Assembly (NCBI RefSeq): GCF_000226115.1
Contig: NC_016461.1
Span: forward strand, 4,332,882-4,396,881
DNA from: Thermothielavioides terrestris NRRL 8126
Lineage: Eukaryota; Ascomycota; Sordariomycetes; Sordariales; Chaetomiaceae
Length of the DNA stretch: 64,000 bases
Direction: 5' to 3'
Shown here: one piece after another, positions 42,348 through 52,663 of the stretch
Layout of the letters: each line of letters begins with the position of its first letter
How positions within the stretch are numbered: position 1 is the stretch's first letter
Made by a program: the position numbers and the translations under genes
The notes under the pieces: model-generated
Seen by the model: the letters and a program-made list of their open reading frames with translations, nothing else
What the model was told of the DNA's origin: nothing
The model's database searches: none

Positions 42348-43889
42348 TTAGTAACGGGCCCCTCGCTCCACCATGGGATCGGGCTTCTTCTCCATCCCTT
42401 CCCGCAGAATGGCAACCTGCTTCTTGATTTCCACCCACAACACCAGGTCGTCCAGATCTTCGTCGTCCTCCGCTCCACATTGGCCGGCAACAGCCACCCA
42501 GCCGCTCTCAATTTCATCCTTCTCCGCAACCGGGCCCGAGCCAGCGGGGTCCCGGGCATCGCGGGCGATGGCAAGCAAGGCGGCGACAAAGGCTTCCTGC
42601 ATGTAGGCGAAGCTGAAGCCGTCCGTGATGCCGGCGATGGCCGGGCAGAGCTTGTCGGGGAACTCGACGTCCTTGTTGTCCGCCAGCTTGCGTTGCCAGA
42701 AGCGGCAGTAGGCGACGCGCTGCGCCAGGTCGGGGTCCGGGAAGTAGTACTTCCTGTCGAACCGCGAGGGGCGTTTCTGCAGGGCCCTGGTCAGGAAGCG
42801 CCTCTTTCCACCGAGACGTGGATAATTAGGTAAGTAAGGTACTCACCGAAATCCCCGGGTCGAGACGGTCCAGGTGGTTTGTGCTGCCGACGATGAAGAT
42901 GCCGTCGTTACTTCGCAGCCCGTCGATCTCGTTGAGGAAGTAGCTTCGGACGTGGTCCGTGATGAGCGAGTCGAGATCCTCAAAGATTAGGTAGCAAGGC
43001 GCAACCTGGCGCGCTTTGGAGAAGATCTGCCGGATGCTGTATTCGGGGCCGGCGAACTGGTCGCGTCAGCGTCACTGGGGTTGAGAAAGTGCCATACTGC
43101 GGGCAATGGGCATACTGAAACGAAATTCCGGACGTAGAGCGCGGGCACCGGATCTTTCCTCTCATACAGCGTGTGCATCATGGCCTTGATGGAGATGGTC
43201 TTGCCGTTGCCGGGAGGGCCGTGGTAGATGATGCCGCGCTTCCAGGGCACCTTGAGTCGGCTGTAGGTGTCGCGCGAATCGAAGAACGTCAGATGGTCGG
43301 CTATGATGGCCTTCTTCATGTCCTCATCGAGGATGACGGCGTCCCACGTTGCGTGGCGGATGCTGTCGAAGAGCTCGGCACTCTTAGTCCATGCGCCGCC
43401 ATCCCACACCCACACCTGCTCTCGCAACTCGCTGCCCCACTGGCCGGCGGCAATGACTAGCGAGTCCACTTTGGCCGTGTCCTTGGCCAAGATGTAGTAG
43501 TTGCGTACGGCCGGGTAGTAGCTGGACCCGTCGCGTCCATCAACGATATAGACGAGAAACTCGGCATCCCGCCACCTGTACAGGAACTTGGCGAACAGGA
43601 CATCTTGTCGGAGGCTGCCGGGGCTGCCGTCGATGCGCCGGGCCGGGGCCGCGTAGGTCTTCCACATCAGCGACGACGGCACTTCCTTGTCTCCGAGGTC
43701 CATAGGGACGAAGACCGCATGTCCCGCCGCGGCGTAGCCGAGCAAGTCGACGCCTGAGGAAGAGACAACGACGAGTTGGAGGTTAGGATACTCGGCCTTA
43801 ACGATCTGTGCAATGGTTGCGTCGGTATTGACGCGCTTGCCGGATGAATGACGGAAGAACTGCTCGGTGACTTGGTCGGCGACAGGCAT
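42348..43889 (-). CDS. AAA ATPase, fungal type
   Basis: Three exons, 43889-43116, 43056-42847 and 42776-42348, introns of 59 and 70 bp, encode about 470 residues. The N-terminal 190 residues are a fungus-type extension (FLVYIVDGRDGSSYYPAVRN). The AAA module has Walker A YHGPPGNGKT (224-231), Walker B YLIFEDLDSL, sensor-like FIVGSTNHLDRLDPGI and, across the second splice, SKRPSRFDRKYYFPDPD with the arginine finger region. I place the second acceptor at CCTGCAG|AAACGC because the earlier CAG (gaccag) would break the frame. A C-terminal acidic segment (AEDDEDLDDLVLW) follows. All ATPase motifs are intact. Substrates of this family are unknown to me; BCS1-like or protein-remodelling roles are possible. 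Confidence 0.82.
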
Positions 43890-44356
43890 GGCTGCTGTGG
43901 GCGGCGATAGATGGCTTCTCTCATCCGTGCTATTGGATCCGCGGCAGGAGGAAGAAGTCGGACGGTGTCGAGGTCATCTCAAGATTTGCGGGGAAGCCTG
44001 GCTGCGCCGCACAGCCATAAGTTACCGGGCCACGCGTAATGCTGCGGCATGATTCGACGACCCAAACAGGCGGTCCGCCAAGGACCTCAACGCGTTGTTG
44101 GCATCGTGTTACTTCGATCCGGGCTCTTCGATCACTTGGGAGTGAGCAGCAGGAGGCAAAAATAAAGGGCTGTCGAGTGTGCGAGGGATTTGGTTTGCCG
44201 TCCTTCAGATTTAACGCCTTTCACGCGCTTGGACTTACTCAAGCTCGGAGGTCTGAAGTGCGGTTTCCAGAGCAGGACTGGGAACTAGTTACACTCCATT
44301 CCCACCATCATAACATGTCCTGCTCATTGCCCGTGCTGGCCAAAGTCATTCCCACC
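43890..44356. other. Intergenic region
   Basis: 467 bp between the AAA gene start and the hydrolase stop. I see no supported feature. Confidence 0.35.
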
Positions 44357-45307
44357 TTATTCCCCTCCGCCATACAACAGCCTCCGCACTTCCTCACCGA
44401 CCTCTAGAGTGGCACTCCGCGCCGCGTTGGACCAGGCTGTCATCTGTAACCACCCGTGTGTGAGGTCGTCGTAGTGGTGCCACCGAACCTTGACACCCGC
44501 AAGCTTGAGCTTTCTCGCGTACTCGATACCGACGTCTCGCAGCGGATCGAACCCATTGGTGAAGATGACAGCACGAGGCTGACCAGCAAGCCGGTCTGCA
44601 GGCTGCATCCCAGGCGAGACATATCGGTCCAGTGGTGAGGGGCCTATCAGTGAAGGGGATATTAACGATAGGGACCCCCTAGCGGTGGAACAGCAACCTA
44701 GTGCCTCACCATTGGGACGCGGCAGGTAATTGTCGGCGAAGCCAAAGATGCCGTTGCACTGCAGGTAGTACCCAGAGTTGTTCTCTTCCGCCGCTGGGGT
44801 GTCGAAAGGAAGGCGAGCTTCGGGGTACAGGAGCACCTGGGCAGCAAGCGGCTCTTCGCCCCGGTCCAGCCGGCGCAGGCATACCGCGGCCGTCATGTTC
44901 CCTCCGGCAGAGTCACCGCCCCCAGCAATGCGTCTGGGGTGCACGCCCCTGGTCCGACCGCCCTCGGTCTGGAGCCAGTCGATCACGGCCGAGTACTCGT
45001 CCAGCTGGATGGGGTAGCGAAATTCGGGTGCCAGGCGGTAGTCGACCGCATACACCTGGCACCCCGACTGCTCGGCAACAAGTCTCAAGCCGTTCTCGAA
45101 CTCGTCCACACTCCCTGTGGAGTATCCGCCGCCGTGGAAGTAAACAAGCGCCCCTGCGTTTCCGCTATTCCTCCAGGGCTCCCCCGAAGACGGGTAGAGG
45201 ATACGGATGGGGATGGTGCCATGCGGCCCGCGGATGGCCGTGAACTCAACGTCGGCAATGGGGTTGACCCTGCTCTCGGGAAGCCTATGGAGAGCAAAGA
45301 CCTCCAT
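44357..45307 (-). CDS. HSL-family alpha/beta hydrolase (esterase/lipase)
   Basis: Exons 45307-44710 and 44643-44357 with a 66-bp intron (GTGAGG...ATAG) encode at least 294 residues. Signatures of the hormone-sensitive-lipase (GDXG) family are the oxyanion motif YFHGGGYSTG, nucleophile elbow GGGDSAGGN, catalytic Asp in NGFDPLRDVG and catalytic His in DLTHGWLQM. No signal peptide is seen, so a cytosolic carboxylesterase acting on small or xenobiotic esters is likely. The first in-frame ATG (MEVFALHRLPES) is at 45307, but the frame is open upstream to about 45481 with plausible sequence (ADFLANHPELELGGVKGF), so a short upstream exon supplying the true start is likely. Because the intron is a multiple of three, retention would insert 22 residues without a stop. 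Confidence 0.82.
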   Translation of the reverse strand: MEVFALHRLPESRVNPIADVEFTAIRGPHGTIPIRILYPSSGEPWRNSGNAGALVYFHGGGYSTGSVDEFENGLRLVAEQSGCQVYAVDYRLAPEFRYPIQLDEYSAVIDWLQTEGGRTRGVHPRRIAGGGDSAGGNMTAAVCLRRLDRGEEPLAAQVLLYPEARLPFDTPAAEENNSGYYLQCNGIFGFADNYLPRPNGEALGCCSTARGSLSLISPSLIGPSPLDRYVSPGMQPADRLAGQPRAVIFTNGFDPLRDVGIEYARKLKLAGVKVRWHHYDDLTHGWLQMTAWSNAARSATLEVGEEVRRLLYGGGE

Positions 45308-46265
45308 GTGATGCCGGCGCTCAACAGCGAAGCCCTTGACACCGCCAAGCTCCAGCTCGGGATGGTTCGCCAAGAAGTCTGCCCCACGGCGCCGTTGACC
45401 ATATGGGCTCGTGAGCCGACCTGTGGTATTATTGGGTGAGTCGACATGGCCGTTCGCAGTTCGGGAGGTTGTCCTAATCAAGGAACCGCCAACCTTGACT
45501 AAGTCTCGACAGCTGCCGGTCTGCGGCGTCGTCGCAACCGCCGTGCCGGAAATCCCAAGTACCCGTATCCATTGGGAGTAACTGGGGTTATTGTTGACGT
45601 CATGAAGGAGCCAAGCGCATGCAAACCATCCGTGTCATCCAGGTCCCGTAAGGTTTGGATGGCCTGGGCCCGTGCCAGTCCACTTCAGAGAGTGTTTCTC
45701 AGGTCCTGATGGTGGATCGCTTCGCTTCTCTACCCCAGTACCACACCCGGGATCGTAAAATGCTCCATCAAGGGCGAACCTGCAGTGGGCTCGATTGTGC
45801 GGGATGTGAATGCGCATCGGGGGACCTGTTCCCTCGTGTGGTCATCCATCCGGACCGCCACAATGGGAAAACAGCCGTCTACTGTGTATTGTGAAGATTT
45901 CTGAAATGGACGGGAAAGGGTTGCGACCGCCCTGCTGTGGCTACCCGCTTGATGGCCAATGGGAGACTTGTCAACAATCACGAGTCCCACTCCGCGTTTT
46001 TGCTTTTCCAGCAACCCAGTCGATTAGTGTCCTGGCCGCCAAATATTTTGGCGAATCGCTGGTATGCCGCCAATGACATTATCGGCGGCATCGGCAACGC
46101 TGCCGGATGGACGACGCGGCCGGGTTGCTGCTTTGGGACTCTGCAGACTGCGGAGCGCGAGGAGGCTTGATTATGCTCGTCATCTGACGACGCGTCGCTG
46201 AGCCTGTATTCCCTGTGACCACGAGGGAGCTGCGCGCACAGGCCTGCAAGCAGCAAGCCAACGTG
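45308..46265. other. Divergent intergenic region
   Basis: About 0.95 kb between the hydrolase and APH-like genes, which point away from each other. The first 170 bp may hold the hydrolase's upstream exon. I see no other feature. Confidence 0.4.
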
Positions 46266-47713
46266 ATGAGAGACACCACCAGGGATGGGCTGGCCTGGGA
46301 CGACAACGGCCTAGGTCCAGAGCCGAGATGGACACGCGACCCCGACATCCGGGCCGTCCGGCGTGTCTGTCGCCGGCACCTCTGCACGGCCGAGGACTCG
46401 TCCCAGCCCGAGGTGGACGTGATGTTCCACGCCGATGGCGCCTTCAGCAAGCTGTACAGGGTCAACTCCGTCCGCGGCCCCTTCATGATGCGCGTGTCAT
46501 TGCCCGTCGACCCGCGCCACAAGACCCGAGGCGAAGCCGCGACACTCCGGCTGGTCCGCCGCAAGACGGGCATCCCAGTGCCGGACGTGGTGGCCTTTGA
46601 CGACACCCGGAACAGCGAGGTCGGCTTCGAGTGGCTCTTGATGGACAGGATGCCCGGGACGCCGGCTTACTACCGATGGCGCAAAATGCCCATGGCGCAG
46701 AAGGAGGCTCTGACCATACAGGTGGCCGACTTCCTGGCCCAGCTGTTCCGCTGTGGCAATCTCGGGGAGGGCTTCAGGGGTATCGGGACGTTGGGGACCG
46801 GCCCTGACCGCGAGGGTGCGACCGCCAACGGCATGCCCGAGCCAGGCCCTATCGTGTCTAGCTTCTTCTTCTCGGGACCGCGGTACCACTACCCAATACC
46901 CCGGGGCCCGTTCAGCTCGAGCCACGACTGGCTACGCGCTCAACTCAACGTTATCATCAAAGAGCATACCACCGCCCTGGCGGAATCCAAGGACGAGGAC
47001 GACAGAGAGTACGCACAGAATGCCCTGCGCGTGGCGCGCAAGCTGCTTCGCATCCTGCACAAGGTCTTCCCGGCCATCGTTCATCCGCCAGAGCGCACCG
47101 TGGTGTGGCATGACGACCTCTCGCTGCGAAACATCTTGGTCGACGACAACGGCAGCGTCACAGCAATACTAGGATGGTATGCAATCCAGGCCCGCGAAGG
47201 AAACAAACCCGGACAGGCGGACTTGCAGAGACTGACATGAGCGGCAGGGAGTGTGCTTCGACATTGCCTCTGTGGGCTGCGTCGCAGGTGCCCGAATTCC
47301 TGCGGGGGGGCGAGAGGGAGACAAAGCCGGATCGAGACCGCTACACGGATGTGGACAACACCGGCGACACCTTTGGCAGCGACGACGAGCTGGACGACAG
47401 CCTCGACAACGAGGGCAAGACCGAGCTATATTGGATCCACTTGATGGAGTACGAGCAAACCCAGCTCCGCAAGGTGTACGCGGCTCGCATGCGGCAGCTG
47501 AGGCCCGGATGGGACCTGGAGGTTGAGGAGGGGGCCCTGAAAGTGGACTTCCTCGCCGCCGTTTCGCGCTGCAGTTCCGGGTTCTATCTCAGGCGCATTG
47601 AACAGTGGGCGGATGCGGTCGAGCGCAGAGAGTATCTACCCTTGATGGAGGTGCTTAGGGTTGGCATCAAGAAAGAAAGGGTGGTCAACCAGGCCTCGAG
47701 GGCGACGACATGA
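46266..47713 (+). CDS. Aminoglycoside phosphotransferase-fold protein, probably inactive
   Basis: Exons 46266-47176 and 47248-47713 with a 71-bp intron (GTATGC...GCAG, CTGAC branch) encode 458 residues. The APH/choline-kinase fold is shown by FSKLYRVNSVRGPFMMRVSL (N-lobe strands with the ATP-binding region), GIPVPDVVAFDD, FEWLLMDRMPGTP, and the Brenner motif VVWHDDLSLRNILVDDNG (catalytic Asp and Asn present). After it, family members read (V/I)IDWE, where the Asp binds metal like the Asp of DFG. Here it is ILGWECASTLPLWAASQVPEFL, with Gly in place of Asp. The rest of the C-lobe is typical of the large fungal APH family (LPLW...P.FL). Loss of the metal ligand suggests a pseudokinase or an allele losing function; substrates of intact relatives are mostly unknown. 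Confidence 0.8.
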
Positions 47714-47762
47714 GGCAGTCCCGCCTTGGGAAGCAGATTGTCTTAGCTGTCTGCCTACCTAA

Positions 47763-48899
47763 TCAAACGCTAACCTCACTGTCGACCGAGCAAAGTCTCA
47801 GCTCTCCAGCAACCTTCCCATCAAAAGCCTCCTGGAAGATTTCGAAATTGCCCTCGTTCCTCCGGTCATAGACGGCGAACCAGATCTCTTTGAACCAGCC
47901 GCCAGCGAACTCGGTCTCGGCCAGCACCTCGGCCCAGCACGCGGCCACCTCTCGCGGCGGGTTCCGGAATGCGCCACAACCAAGCGCCCCGAGAACCAGC
48001 ATAGTGTGCCCTCGCGCTGCGGCCATCCGCAGGCACAGACGCATCTTGTCCTTGGTCAACTCCCTGGCGGCGGGATCCGCGAACACTAGGGGTCCCTTGA
48101 AGGGCTTGCCCTTGCCATGCCTCGGCTCCGAACTGCTGGTATTTTCTGGCTCCTGCTCGTCCACCTTCGATGTACCTTTCGCCGTCTCGTCGCTGGTCTG
48201 TTCCGCAGCTGGCTTCACCGACGGTCGGCGGATGCCAGCCACGCTGAGCACGCTAACCACTGGCAGCTCCGCCGGGGTTGTCTCGGGCACCAGGAGTTTG
48301 TGCTCGTTGGCCATGGAAGTACGGAAAATGACGACATCCCGCGTGTACAGGCCGGCCCGGCGCTGGATGGGGTACAGGTTGCGGTGCAGAGAAGCTGCCA
48401 GCGTGCTGCGGAAGCACAACGCTTCTTCCTGAGCCGACGCGCCGCTGAGCCATCCACCTCCAGGGTTCCGATCCGACGCCATGTTCAGCACCGCCACCCG
48501 TGCAGCCGTCGAAGATTCCAAGTTCTCGGGGGAGGCCGCCAGGGACCGGAGGCGCTCGAGGATATCCGCCTCGACAATCTTGGTGGCTCTTCGGGGGGTT
48601 GGCGGATCATTGAAGCCGAGCACGGATGAAGGCATGCAGATGGCGGCGTCGAAGGAGTCCTGATTATACACCCTCATTGTTGTGCCGAAGATGAGATCAG
48701 CCGACCTGCCCGGTAGCGTGAACCGTGGGCATTTTGCCGGATCAAGCGGCGGCAGCGTTTCCAACTCGAGCTTCTCAGATTTCGCCGGGTCCAGGTGCGG
48801 CAGCGCTGCGGCGATAGCTGGCGTCTCGGCTCGTGTCTCTTTGGCGACGGCGGCGAGGGCTAGTCGCCGGGGGTTCTGGGCGTGCGTCTTCCTCCACAT
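47763..48899 (-). CDS. Microbial-type PARG domain protein
   Basis: An intronless protein of 378 residues, ATG at 48899. It contains the microbial-type poly(ADP-ribose) glycohydrolase signature: VAVLNMASDRNPGGGWLSGA, then SAQEEALCFRSTLAASL, i.e. the GGG followed by the catalytic QEE. Supporting motifs are the N-terminal DSFDAAICMPSSVLGFNDP, the YTRDVVIFRT strand, and MLVLGALGCGAFRNPPREVA near the C-terminus, where the macrodomain closes over the ribose. An acidic low-complexity insert (residues 225-270, ETAKGTSKVDEQEPENTSS) interrupts the fold. Such enzymes remove ADP-ribose chains or related modifications. It is convergent with the APH-like gene, with only 49 bp between stop codons. The catalytic glutamates are both present, so I expect activity. 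Confidence 0.88.
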   Translation of the reverse strand: MWRKTHAQNPRRLALAAVAKETRAETPAIAAALPHLDPAKSEKLELETLPPLDPAKCPRFTLPGRSADLIFGTTMRVYNQDSFDAAICMPSSVLGFNDPPTPRRATKIVEADILERLRSLAASPENLESSTAARVAVLNMASDRNPGGGWLSGASAQEEALCFRSTLAASLHRNLYPIQRRAGLYTRDVVIFRTSMANEHKLLVPETTPAELPVVSVLSVAGIRRPSVKPAAEQTSDETAKGTSKVDEQEPENTSSSEPRHGKGKPFKGPLVFADPAARELTKDKMRLCLRMAAARGHTMLVLGALGCGAFRNPPREVAACWAEVLAETEFAGGWFKEIWFAVYDRRNEGNFEIFQEAFDGKVAGELRLCSVDSEVSV

Positions 48900-49508
48900 G
48901 ACAGCTTCTGCCGGCGCACCTTATGCTTGAGTATTTTGCTGGCCTGGAAGTCCGAACATGATAACACTTGCAGTCGGCACTCTTTAAAATCTTACCAGGC
49001 GCACATGGGTGCTTCTGTGAGTCCCCCCCGGCGCCGTGGCTGAGAACCCGGTGCGTCACCGGACTAACTGTGAGCAAGCTACTGTCGGACGGCGAGCTCA
49101 ACAAGGTTAGTCCGTGAACTGGTCAGCGATGCACCGACGCCTAACGGGGCTTCGATGATCCTCAGCCGCAGCGGCAACATCTCCGCCAGCGCAACCCTAA
49201 CCCCTGTTCTCTAAGACGTCAGAGCTTTTGGCACCCCGAGCGTGAACAGTCGCAATGTGGTGGAGTCGGCGACGTCCATGACAGGCTTGCCTCGATGCGG
49301 CTTCGCGTACGGAATATTCTGTCCTAGTCTCCGATTCGGAAGCTGCTCTTCATCTTCCGTGTGCGGGGGGAGGTTTATTAAAACGCCGGTTTGGTTTGTC
49401 ATCTGCCTGGGGAACAAGAGAATTTACTCGGGAATTGCGCTTTTTCTCGGCGCCACACTACAACCCTCGCTGCCGTCACAGTCGATAGCATTGTATATAC
49501 CTACCAAG
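48900..49508. other. Divergent intergenic promoter region
   Basis: 609 bp between the divergent PARG and SDR genes. The plus frame of the SDR gene is open back to about 49242 but has no ATG before 49509. I see no other feature. Confidence 0.4.
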
Positions 49509-50231
49509 ATGCCCGTCTACTGCGTCACCGGCACGAACCGCGGCATCGGACTCGAAATCGTCCGGCAGCTGTCGCAGTCGAGCGACAACACCATCATTGC
49601 CACCACGCGGTCTCTGTCCTCGGACCTCACCGACCTCAAGGCCGTGGCGTCATCATCGACGCACATCCTCGAGTGCGACACGGGCGACGTGGCATCCATC
49701 CGGTCCTTCGTCAAGGAGGCCGCCCAAACCCTCGGGGGCGACAAGAAGATCGACTTTCTGCTGAACAGCGCCGGCGTCAACCTCGCCTCCTGGCAGAGCT
49801 CGCTCACCCTTGGCCCGGACGAGCTGCACACCCAAATTTCCATCAACGTCATCGGCCCCGCAAAGATGGTCGAGCTGCTGCTCGACGCCGGCTTACTCTC
49901 CCGAGATGTCCGCATCCTTAACATGACTTCGGGCTTGGGCAGCATGCAAAGCAGCTTGGGGATAAAGCCCCGCAAATGTGCTGGATACTCCATCTCCAAG
50001 GCAGGTCTCAACATGTTGACGGTCCACCAGAGCGAGGACCTCAAGCAGCATCTGCCCGGTGCCGTGGTCATCTGCATGGATCCCGGCTGGGTCAAGACGA
50101 GGATGGGCGGTGAGGGCGCTGTGCTTGAGCCGCACGAGAGCGTTGGAGGCATACTGCGCGTTCTGCATGCGTTGAAGCCCGAAGACACTGGCAGCTTCTA
50201 CCTGTACAACGGCGAAAAGTGCCCGTGGTAA
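49509..50231 (+). CDS. Short-chain dehydrogenase/reductase
   Basis: An intronless protein of 240 residues (gATGCCCGTCTACTGC start). The Rossmann NAD(P) motif is VTGTNRGIGLEIV at the N-terminus, with ECDTGD (adenine contact) at about 62, the NAG equivalent LLNSAGVN at 84-91, the catalytic Ser in ILNMTSGLGSM and the active-site YSISK near 160. The C-terminus contains MDPGWVKTRMGG, the conserved PG motif. It belongs to the classical SDR group close to C-factor-like and sniffer-like carbonyl reductases (TGxNRGIG, MSSxLGS). Cytosolic; substrate unknown. All catalytic residues are present. Confidence 0.88.
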   Translation: MPVYCVTGTNRGIGLEIVRQLSQSSDNTIIATTRSLSSDLTDLKAVASSSTHILECDTGDVASIRSFVKEAAQTLGGDKKIDFLLNSAGVNLASWQSSLTLGPDELHTQISINVIGPAKMVELLLDAGLLSRDVRILNMTSGLGSMQSSLGIKPRKCAGYSISKAGLNMLTVHQSEDLKQHLPGAVVICMDPGWVKTRMGGEGAVLEPHESVGGILRVLHALKPEDTGSFYLYNGEKCPW

Positions 50232-50507
50232 AAACGGCTGGACCGGGGGTGGGAAGGGGGTATTAACGGGTTACTTAGGCGTCCTGCTCAGGATCGGCTG
50301 ATCAAACCCAAACATGACTTCATTTCGCAAGACTGGGCACGGTGTCGCACGAGCTTTGCTTGATGTCTCTGCCCCTTGTCCTCAAACTAAAAAGATCCTC
50401 GTCAGCCTCCTCCGGCTCCAGCACCGCCCCATCCATGATGCCGTGAGTAAAGCACATTCCAACCAGTTGGCATTCTGGGCCTAACTTTCTCACTTGCTTA
50501 AACTTAC

Positions 50508-50911
50508 TCAGCCTTCATAAAATAATCGACCACACTCGCCGGTTGACAGCCGGTTGTAAGGGACCTCGGTGCCAAAAACAAGGCATACGCCATCTCCAAC
50601 CTGGCTCGGCTCCGGGAATATGTCGATGTAGCCATTTCGGTGACGCAGAAGACGTACGGACTGGCGCCTTCCCCGATGTTGAAGAGGAGATCCATGTTCA
50701 GGAAGTCCTCGTTGGCCCTGCGGACTTCCTCTCGGCGTGCAGGCAGGAATAATTCGCAAAGGAGTCGCTCCATATGGCCTTGTGGGACCCTCAAACCTGA
50801 CAGTTTTGCCTGGACAGCTGACTCACTAGTGGCCATGACGTTGAAGTGAATATCGCTCCTGCCCCTCCACCTTTGGCAGTAACGCGCGGATGCGGTCGAA
50901 ATGCTGTCCAC
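50508..50911 (-). pseudogene. HET-like (heterokaryon incompatibility) C-terminal remnant
   Basis: One frame gives NMDLLFNIGEGASPYVFCVTE and then loses homology; shifting by one base at about 50635 gives NGYIDIFPEPSQVGDGVCLV, then FGTEVPYNR, ending GECGRLFYEG. Joined conceptually this is the C-terminal pattern of fungal HET-domain proteins (G-Y-I ... GD-V/C-L-V-G ... P ... G-E-C). A single-base loss in an AAA triplet separates the two halves. No upstream HET domain proper is visible. HET proteins trigger cell death on fusion with incompatible strains and frequently decay. I am fairly sure of the frameshift, less of the family. Confidence 0.55.
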
Positions 50912-51810
50912 GTATCACGAGTCGGGCTCGTGAGCTGCCCCGTACCTCGGACGAGGTCCTGCCTGAAATGGAACGTTGCTAGGGGCAAGCACAAGGCGAA
51001 CTGCAAGAGACTGAGGCCGGGACTCGTTCGCCAGAGAAAGCTCATAAGAATAAGGCAGAAAATGGGGGGTTTCCGGCTGGGTCCAGAGAAGACAAATAAC
51101 AAGTCCAGGGTGGATCCAGTGTTCTGCAGAGTCAAATGAGTCGGGGAAGACCCAAGAGTCGCCAATCAATAGAACCAAACACACCAGTCCTTAGCCGCGA
51201 GGGAGGCACTGACTGAGCTGACAGATTAGAGAATATTGATTCCCAGCTGCAGGACGTCTGGACAACTTTGGCTTAGAATGCCCAGATTGGTGAATCGTCA
51301 TACATCGGGCGCACTCTTAGCCTGGTGGCCGAGCTCGTGTGAGAGTGCATCTGCACTTCGCACCGCTCAGCAACTCGACGGGAGCCAGACTTGATGAGCA
51401 AAGGTGCCAAAGCCGCCTTGCAAGGCCCCTTGTAAGGCCTCTCCTGGCGTTGCTCGGAGCCATCCCGGCAGCATTCCCATGCCGCCTTGCGAGGGTCCCT
51501 ACTCTGGGCGCGCATGACGCACAGGGAACCAGGATAGGCACGGTGCATTCTGGGAGTTCTCAACCCAAACCATCACGGATTATCGGGTCGGAACATCCAG
51601 AAAAGGCGTTGCATAGAGTGCAGGACAGGCTCATGGTAGTAGCTCGCAATGCAGGCTTGCGAATAGAAAAATTCGACTCTATGCAATGCTTATGTACCTG
51701 CAACATACGTACAGTATCTCAGCTCGCGATGCTCGTTGCGTGTGGTGGAACAAGCTGAGCGAGCACCGATTCGCCTTCGAAATTCCACAAGGGTAGTGAG
51801 GGTGATGGAG
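50912..51810. other. Intergenic region
   Basis: 0.9 kb between the HET-like remnant and the stop of the flavin-binding gene. Only short frames without motifs. I see no supported feature. Confidence 0.4.
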
Positions 51811-52663
51811 CTAGGACGAAGTTGTCTTGGCCGCGGCTAGGAGAAAAAGGAGCGAGCAGGCCGTGCAAAGGGCCGAAAGAACGGCCACGAAGACGAGATG
51901 CCAGAGAGTGAAGGTCCGTTCCTTGCGGTATCCTCGCAGCGCCATCGGCCCCACGATTTTCTCCATCGGAGCGATGTGCTCCTTCTTCATTGTCTCGTAT
52001 CCTGCTCGCATTCCAGGCAGCCCGTCCACACTGAATGAGTTCTTGAAGGCCCAATACCTAGTAGTCGCGTGTGACCGCATTAGATGAGGCCCGGCGAGGA
52101 CGGAAAGTGAATACCGTGTAGTGCAACACGGACACGAACCTTTCTAAACTCATGTCTAAGTCGCCCTGCTGGAATTTCTCAGCCTTTTTGGCAAAGACCT
52201 CGTTGAGGGTGGCTCGGAAACTCTTGAACTCGTAGAAGGGGACCGAGTAGCCGCACGAGGTCATAACCTGGTGCAGGCGCACAACGATGATGGATCTGGA
52301 GCCAGGGAGGAGCTCAACGTCGTGCTTCTTGACAAACTCGTCGAAGGCGCTGGTGCCCCGCTCCAAGACGGTGCCGTGGCCAAACAGGCGGACGATGCGC
52401 GGCGAGCTCTCAAATGAGCTGAACATGACAGTGATGCGGCCGTTGCCCGGTTCGTAGAGATGCGAGATGGTCTCGTTGCCGCTGCCGGTGAGGTCCATGT
52501 ACCAGAAGGTGGTGTCGTTGAGCAGGCCGAAGTACGGACCGCCCTTGGGCGACACGTTGACGTGGCCGGACGCCGAAAGCGGCGCGGTGGCTACCCAGAA
52601 CATCTTTTGTTGTGGGATCCATTGCATCAGGTAATCAGGAATTGTCTCGAAGAACTTCCCCAT
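51811..52663 (-). CDS. Pyridoxamine-phosphate-oxidase-like FMN split-barrel protein
   Basis: Exon 1 from ATG 52663 to about 52140 and exon 2 52057-51811 give about 256 residues. Split-barrel features are QQKMFWVATAPLSASGHVNV, SPKGGPYFGLL, FWYMDLTGSGNETISHL and GRITVMFSSFESSPRIVRLF, followed by VRLHQVMTSCGYSVPFYEF. Exon 2 begins YWAFKNSFSVDGLPGMRAGY, a conserved block in the fungal family, and ends in a membrane helix (LWHLVFVAVLSALCTACSLLFLL). The acceptor (ACTAG|GTATTGG) is clear, but two donors fit the phase: GTTCGT after 52140 or GTCCGT after 52134, differing by two residues. The protein likely binds FMN or F420-like flavin and is tail-anchored. Reaction unknown. Confidence 0.8.

Noticed and set aside
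49242..49508. N-terminal extension of the SDR protein
   Set aside because: Frame is open but lacks ATG, and SDR proteins normally begin a few residues before the TGxxxGIG motif, as from 49509.
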